Source: Corythucha ciliata
Lineage: Eukaryota; Arthropoda; Insecta; Hemiptera; Tingidae
Direction of reading: 5' to 3'
Length of the DNA: 64,000 bases
Assembly (NCBI GenBank): GCA_038030265.1
Contig: CM075941.1
Location: forward strand, 10,540,001-10,604,000
A program made the position numbers and the translations under genes. The notes below the pieces were generated by a model. The model searched no databases. It was given only the letters and a program-made list of their open reading frames with translations, and was not told where the DNA came from. Positions 58,261 to 64,000 of this stretch are shown here, piece by piece. The stretch's first letter is position 1, and each line of letters starts with the position of its first letter.

Positions 58261-59626
58261 TTAAATGACGCGATTAATGGAACGCCTGATGTGACTTTTG
58301 CTACGCCGAAAAAAAACCAAACAAGAGGCTATTCACACCCTTAAAAGATATTAATTGAGTCAATCGGTGAACCATTCGATCCCCCCCCCCCCACCGAATA
58401 GCACCGTCTTCACCTTACCAACTGAAGTGAAGGAGAAGGCTCAACCCTCCTGAGCCTGGGATCCGCGAATGCTAATGTTGAACCTTTGCACCTTTGTATT
58501 GTGGTTTGGAACCTGGTATCACAGTGAAAACCACTTCAATCGCTCGTCATAATACGCGGTTTTGTCAATGTTTTTTAAATTTTTGGCCGTTTTTGCCAGA
58601 AATTGCCCAGGTACGGTTTTTAGGCTGAACGTTCATGTTTTCAAAGTGTGTCTATTTGAACTGGACGTGGTTTATGAGACCCTTGGGCATTTACCACAAC
58701 AATTTACCACTAGACAACGTGCCAAAAGAGGTCAAAAGATAAGGGCGGGAGCAAGGTTGAACGCGCAGATTTTCGGGTTCATCGCGTCCAAAACATGCGG
58801 AGGTACAGGATGGGGGTCATGGCCCCCTTCTTGAGCAAAATCTGGATCCGCGCCTGTCACCAAAGCATCAAAAGATATCGCTCCGGCAGCTGGCTGTCGA
58901 ACAGAGTGGATTTCACTATACTAGTACGAATTTCGACGTTATTAGTAAATTAGGGATTATTGTGCAGAAATGGCTAAATTAAAGTAGAGAGTCACTCTGA
59001 GTGGTAATTTTTGTCGAATACATAATAGCAAATTAACTAAAAACCTCGAAATTCGTAGTAGTAAATGCACTCTACTTGACAGTTAGCTGCTGGGGCGACA
59101 TTTTTGGATACCTTGGTGGGCGTTCACAATCAGTTCCATTCAAAGTTCGATGAAACCTCACTAATAGGTGAGGTTTAGCATGTTGAAATTCGCAAGTATT
59201 ATTTGAATTTCGCACGTCAAAACAAGCGATTTTTTGCTGGAAAATTGCCAATTACGCCAACGAACCAATGCCAATAACGAACGATCATTAGTAGTTTTGA
59301 ATGGGACTCGTTGAAGAAGTTTTCATGATCCATGGAAAGTCGATTTAGTATGGTCAAGTGGGGGTTGACTTTTATCTAAAATTGAAAATCCCCGTATGGT
59401 TGTTTTATTATATTAACATAGTACAACTTTCAGTATTTTAATACTATATGTTGGGTTAATTGGATTTGAGATCTTACTTTTGTACAGGAGTACTAATGGC
59501 ACATGAGGGAGGGTTTCTGTCCAGTAACAGTCCCTCTATTATACGTTGTTAGATTTAACATTAATCATTAATAAATTGGGTAGCAATTCGTACATGGGGT
59601 AGTAACGATAATAATAATTTAGATGA
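58261..59626. other. Unannotated stretch, including the 3' flank of the retroelement
   Basis: C-run at about 58381-58392. GAGCCTGGGATCCGCGAATG (about 58452) and AAAATCTGGATCCGCGCCTG (about 58838) are transposon-end-like motifs about 390 bp apart in the same direction. An AAT repeat near 59608-59620 may be the tail of the minus-strand retroelement. Confidence 0.45.
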
Positions 59627-60610
59627 TTACATTGCAGTGTTCAGTTGAGCAAGTCCGGTGCTCTCTTTCTTTTGAGTCGTCGTGTATGGTTTTGGCAGTC
59701 CTTCCCACAGTGACAATAAACTGGTGAATATGGGGGTCGGATGATTTGAAAAAGAGGTGTGTAAGTTATTGATGGTAGTTCGGATGACTTCTTCGACTTG
59801 TGGGAATGTCAAGGTCGTTGTGGAGAACGGTGTTCTTGACATGGTGCGTCCGTCATGATACGAAGTGCTCTGTTTTGCTGGGTTTGGACCCTCTTTATTT
59901 GCGTTTTGCTCGCTGTGCCCCAGACGGAACAACCGTACTGCCATATCGGGCGCACCAGGGTGATGTATAACAGACGCTTCGTATCGAGTGTTAGTGGCGA
60001 GTAGCGTCCGAGCAAGGGTTTCAAGAGATTTAGGCGTGTGCGTATTCTTTTGACTAACTCGCCTATATGATGATCGTATGTGAGTCTTGTTTGAAGGTAG
60101 ATGCCCAGATATCGAACTGCATTAGCTTTAGGTAATTCGGTGTTTTTGTACCTCGGGGGGGCGAGTGTCGTATTTCGTTCTGAGGGTAAATATCGTGGCG
60201 GTCGACTTACTTTCATTTATGGAGATACGCCATTCTTTTGACCATTGTTCGAGTGCGTCAAGATGAGATTGGACGTTATTTGACGCCACGATGCCGCATT
60301 GATTGCGTGAAAGGATTGCATGGTCATCGGCAAACAAAGCGGAAGTCGTGTTTGTTGAAGTTGGGATGTCGCTCACATAGATCAAGTATAAGATTGGCCC
60401 CCACACGCTTCCTTGATGTACCGAAGCGCTCATGCCCTTGCTCAGAGACCGTGCTGTTTCACACTTTACGTGAAATGTGCGGTTTGATAGAAACGATTGT
60501 ATCAGCCGATAATAAGTGTCAGGTAATAACGGTTTCAGCTTGAATAATAGACCAGAGTGCCATACCCTGTCAAAGGCCTTTTCTGTGTCAAGGCAACCCG
60601 TATCGTACAA
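59627..60610 (-). pseudogene. Jockey-type non-LTR reverse transcriptase, 5'-truncated, two frameshifts
   Basis: The RT domain copies element RNA at a nicked target. In gene order: 60610-60128 carries motif A (EKAFDRVWH), motif B (VHQGSVWGPILYLIY), the catalytic FADD (LFADDHAIL) and WRISINESKS. 60216-59809 (another frame) carries NAVRYLGIYLQTRLTYDHHI and LVRPIWQYGCSVWG, the post-RT segment typical of Jockey elements. 59944-59627 (third frame) runs to the stop. The frame changes near 60150 and near 59850, so this copy is dead. Sequence upstream of 60610 has no RT palm N-terminus or endonuclease, so it is also 5'-truncated, as is usual for LINE copies. It differs from the element at 1-717, which has RNase H and a knuckle; this one ends without either. 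Assignment is by motifs. Confidence 0.88.
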
Positions 60611-61985
60611 TCTTAAGGAGCTGCCGAAGCGACAGAAAATAGTTATTTTTGGGCGAAAATTGCTAATCCTGACTTTCTGTCAGAGTGCGCAGACAGGGTC
60701 TGTCAGGGTGTGCTTTTTCCGAATCCATCGCTAAAAATTTACAGAAAGTCAGCTAAAAAGCGAGTTACTCGCACTTAGTTAAGGAAATTGATGTTATCCT
60801 AAAAAGATGTTGGAAAAATCATATCTCGATGGGTTCTAATTTTCGTACCATGGTGTTTTAAGCGTTTTCGAAATGAGGTATACTTTCACCCTATTTTTTT
60901 CCTGCATTTATTTGAATCCACCCTGTATGTATAAGTAGAAAGTTTTCGATAGAAAACAAAAATGAAAGCTCTGAAACGCTAGGCACAACTTTTGGCAGCA
61001 CGAAAACCACGATTTTTGGGTCATTTTATCCGGTTTTTTCTAGACATTCCCTAAACGAGTGGCTTTAGAGGAAAACCTTCTCGTACAAAACATTTAGGGC
61101 TAGGGTCATTAAATTTCTCACGCCTTTCGTGAATACTACATTGGTTTTCCTCGACCAATACGGAGCACGATAAACCCTTTCAGCCCTTTTTTTCCATGTT
61201 GAAAGTCTTCAAATCACCTGTTTCCGATCAATCTATGCTCCGTGAGCTTCATTTCAGGCCATCAACCTTCATTCCATTAGCTTACCCAACTTTTTCAAGC
61301 CCCTCCGTCCGCCTCGGTTGAAAATGTTTCGAACCCCTCTGTTTTAGATTTTCTATAAAAAAAAAAACTGACCATTGTGCCTCCAGAAAACGATAATTTA
61401 TGCCTTAAACTTGATGTTCTTGTGTCCTCTGGGGTAAAAGTCTAATTTGACTGGACTAATCTGGTACATCATTCTTTGTCATGAAACATCACCCCAAATT
61501 TGTATTAATTTTTGAATCGTTGGAATGTTGTAACATGAGGGTGCTGGTGTAAAGAGAGGGGGGTCACCCCCCCCCCCCCAGGATTCAGACCTGGATCCGT
61601 ATCTGGGCTTATATCGCGCCAAATCCAAAAAGTGATGCCATTTTCAGAAACTGCGGAACATTTCATTTAATTTGGAGACCATTTTATTGCTTGAAATAAT
61701 CGTCAACACCCAGAAATCGGGCATTTTTGCCATAAATTCACGTGGCCTCCATAATTTGTACGTTTTGCGAAAAGTCGCTGTACCCAAACTGCTTCTTCTA
61801 CAGACTTTTGTATCACAAAAACTTCTCCGTCTTTTAAGCTTCCCTTTGGCGTGTTCACATTTCATGTTACCACTTACGTTTCTCATGAAAATGTCACGAG
61901 ACTGCACAAAAACCGTGATTTTACGGAACATGGGCCGTTGCCTATGAGATTCGTGAAGCCCCTTAACGAATAAAAGCAGTAAGTG
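60611..61985. other. Unannotated stretch
   Basis: CCACCCTGTATGTATAAG at about 60920 resembles the complement of TATACAGGGTGTAC at about 58068, but the internal bases do not pair further. C-run at about 61567-61579. A minus-strand frame (61644-62084) is open with a basic product but no domain. Confidence 0.4.
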
Positions 61986-62350
61986 AGAACACGATATCTT
62001 ACCATGCATAAGATATCGTAGGCACGCGACATTCAATTTGACCCCCGCCCCCACCGACCACTTTAGCCGATCTCCCTGCACCATTCACGAATATTGTTGG
62101 CACGTATGCAACTGCCCGTATTTTTCTGTCAAAATACTGTTTTAGAAAGGGAGGACAGGATATTTTAAGAAAGAGAAGATATCGTCGACAAACGGCATTC
62201 AATTATACCCCCCCCCCCCTATAATGGCGACAATTTAATGTATAGCTGACGGGGGGGGGGGGGTCAAATTCAATGTCGCTTGGCTACGATATCTTCTCCA
62301 CTATAAAACACTCCTGTTCTCACTTTCTGCCGATCTCCCTGCACCCTTCA
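61985..62350. repeat. Mosaic of inverted and direct repeats around ACGATATCTT
   Basis: ACGATATCTT occurs at about 61990 and 62287 on the plus strand, and as its complement at about 62010 and 62180. The ~40-bp text from there through CGACATTCAATTTGACCCCC (about 62027-62046) is mirrored at about 62259-62290. GCCGATCTCCCTGCACC occurs at about 62066 and 62329 as a direct repeat. It looks like nested element ends. TACGATATCTTC appears once more at the window's end. Confidence 0.6.
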
Positions 62351-62965
62351 CCAGTGGCGTAGGTAGGAATTTGTCCTAGGGGGGGATCAGATTGAAATCT
62401 CGTTGGGGTGAGGGGAGGGGGTAATTTCACACTTCAGCTATCATTCGACCCAGCCTGCACACTCTTGAATCTATCGGACATCTTTCTGGCCCCATCATAG
62501 CCTTGCCCGAGAACAAAATTACTATCCCTGATTCATCCAGACATTCCAGAATTTTCTTTTCGATAAATCGTTCCGTTATGGAATGAGTAGAGTAGAGGCT
62601 AGTCTGCTAGTCTCATGAAGTTTTCCCGGATGCAGATCGACGAAGTCGATGATACAAGTGCAAATGCAAACGCACACTTTTACCCAATTTAAGGGACAGT
62701 GGTGGCCACTCAATGATGTTGGGAAGGAAACCGCGTACATTGGTCAATTGGGCATATCTCCGCGAGACTCATACGTTCGGCTCAAATCGGAATACTCAGA
62801 AAAAATGACCCCAAAAATATCTCAGTTGGCGATTTTTAGGGGAAACGGCTAAAATTTAGAAATGGATAAAACCGTGTATCGTGGGGTCTCTGGCGGACCT
62901 ACACCTGTCGGGGCCCAACCGCGGAAATCTCCAAGAGGCCCCTAAAGTCTCTGTATGAACAAGAC
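62351..62965. other. Unannotated stretch with transposon-end-like motifs
   Basis: CAGTGGCGTAGGTAGG (about 62353) followed by a G-run, and TGGCGGACCTACACCTGTCG (about 62891), match motifs at 17571 and 46387. No gene is supported. Confidence 0.45.
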
Positions 62966-62969
62966 ATAT

Positions 62970-64000
62970 AATTTTAACTTAGCCTTTTCCTTATTTTAGC
63001 CACGAATTACCGCTATTTCACCTTTTCTATCCTCTAATGAGCGCATTATGACCAGTTTAAGCCGAGAATTTATCAATTTTAGCCATGAATGAGTGCTTTT
63101 TGTCAACTTTACCCGCAAATCAGCGCTTATTTTTTCAATTTTGGCCGCGTTTATCGTTCTTCACAATTTCAGCCGCGGATTAGCCGTTTTGTCCCTCCCC
63201 TCCCATAACCATGAATTTGCGCATTTTCTCAACTTTAGCAGCAAAATAGCGTTTTTATCCCGTGAGCGAGTTTCTTAATTATCCACGAGTTTTGGAGCTT
63301 TCCTCAATTTTAGCAGCAAATTAGCGATTTTTTCACTTTTCTTAGCTGGGGATTAGCACTTTTCTCAGTTTTAGCTGAAAATTAGAGTTTTTCTCAAGTG
63401 TTTTCCTCAATATTAGCCGCGAAATAGAAAGCTTTTCACAAATTAGGAATTTGTTGGTTCACCATATGCTATGCATGAGCGATTTTTCTCAGTTTTACCC
63501 GCGCATTAGCAGTTTTTTCACTCATTGCCATGAATTCGCGCTTTTTCTCCATTTCTGCCTCAAAAGTTGCATTCAGAAGCCGCGAATGGCGTATTTATTC
63601 AGTTTTGACGCAAATTAGAATGTTTCTCAATTTTAGCCGCGAATTAGCACTTTTTAAAATCTCTTAATTTTGTCCAGACTAATTATTCATTTTCTAAATA
63701 TTACTCACAAATTAGCGGGTTTTTTCACATTTTAGCACCGCATTAGCAATTTTATAATACTTTTGGGTATAGCTTATTGCTTCTTCTCAGTTCTAGCCCG
63801 TGAATCAGGATTGTTTTTACTTATAACCGTGCATGAATGTGCGGTTTTTCTGAATTTTAGCCCCAAAGTTGCCTTCAGACTAAGGCGCGTATTTAAATTA
63901 AAAATTTCACCACACTTTATACAAAAATTAGTGATGTTCCTGAATTTTAGAAGTGAATTGGCGCTTTTTCTAAATTTTAGCTGCCGCTACGATATCTTCA
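62970..64000 (+). repeat. Family A ~30-bp array, running off the window
   Basis: About 33 degenerate units in plus orientation. It starts right after the same TGGCGGACCTACACCT...GGGGCC leader that precedes the arrays at 17.34 kb and 46.45 kb. Variant units with GTTGCATTCAGAAGCC (about 63566) and GTTGCCTTCAGACT (about 63868). Confidence 0.82.

Noticed and set aside
58069..60927. Mariner-like element bounded by TACAGGGTG ends
   Set aside because: Only about nine terminal bases pair; no transposase, and the interior contains an unrelated retroelement and an array.

Overview
The window reads as nuclear DNA of an invertebrate animal, not a microbe or organelle. The genes are split by short GT-AG introns (mostly about 50-80 bp). 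Recognisable proteins are metazoan or general eukaryotic (MUS81, VIPAS39/SPE-39, a trypsin-fold protein). Decayed Jockey/I-group retroelements, a hAT element, Harbinger-like MITEs and SINEs are scattered around them. The species cannot be named from this sequence; a small-intron arthropod or similar lineage would fit.

Layout. 1-717 is the 3' end of a non-LTR retrotransposon (RNase H plus zinc knuckle) with a poly(A) tail. 751-3261 and about 9047-11710 are inverted copies of the same 2.5-2.7 kb segment, and between them lies most of a MUS81 gene on the minus strand (3650-5427). 12.1-15.1 kb is degenerate tandem repeats. 15.7-16.3 kb holds an intronless minus-strand gene broken by one base. 17.3-20.8 kb is a long array of a ~30-bp repeat. 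22.0-24.3 kb is the densest gene region: an 11-exon VIPAS39/SPE-39 gene, with a 68-residue ORF starting 70 bp past its stop on the same strand. 24.5-32 kb is tandem arrays, a third copy of the large repeat, MITEs and a SINE-like insertion. 34.5-35.05 kb holds the last three exons of an unrecognised minus-strand gene. 38.9-40.4 kb holds a plus-strand trypsin homologue whose catalytic serine is replaced by glutamine. 41-43.4 kb is tandem arrays. 43.6-52.7 kb is relatively repeat-poor and unusually rich in CACGTG and CRE-like palindromes. 46.66-47.72 kb is a non-autonomous hAT element. 53.7-58.3 kb is MITE and arrays, 59.6-60.6 kb a broken Jockey-type reverse transcriptase, and 63-64 kb another array.

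The most unusual feature is the non-genic DNA. At least six unrelated-looking degenerate tandem families, most with a period near 30 bp, fill roughly a third of the window. They switch strand, sit inside larger mobile repeats, and in one family carry a spaced variant unit that suggests a higher order. Runs of 9 or more C or G are also very frequent. I found no bacterial-type system. MUS81 (junction endonuclease) and VIPAS39 (endolysosomal trafficking with VPS33B) have no evident functional link; they are simply neighbours.

Two otherwise good genes each need exactly one base removed from an A-run to stay open, which looks more like homopolymer error in the assembly than biology. All family assignments are from reading motifs by eye; no search was run.
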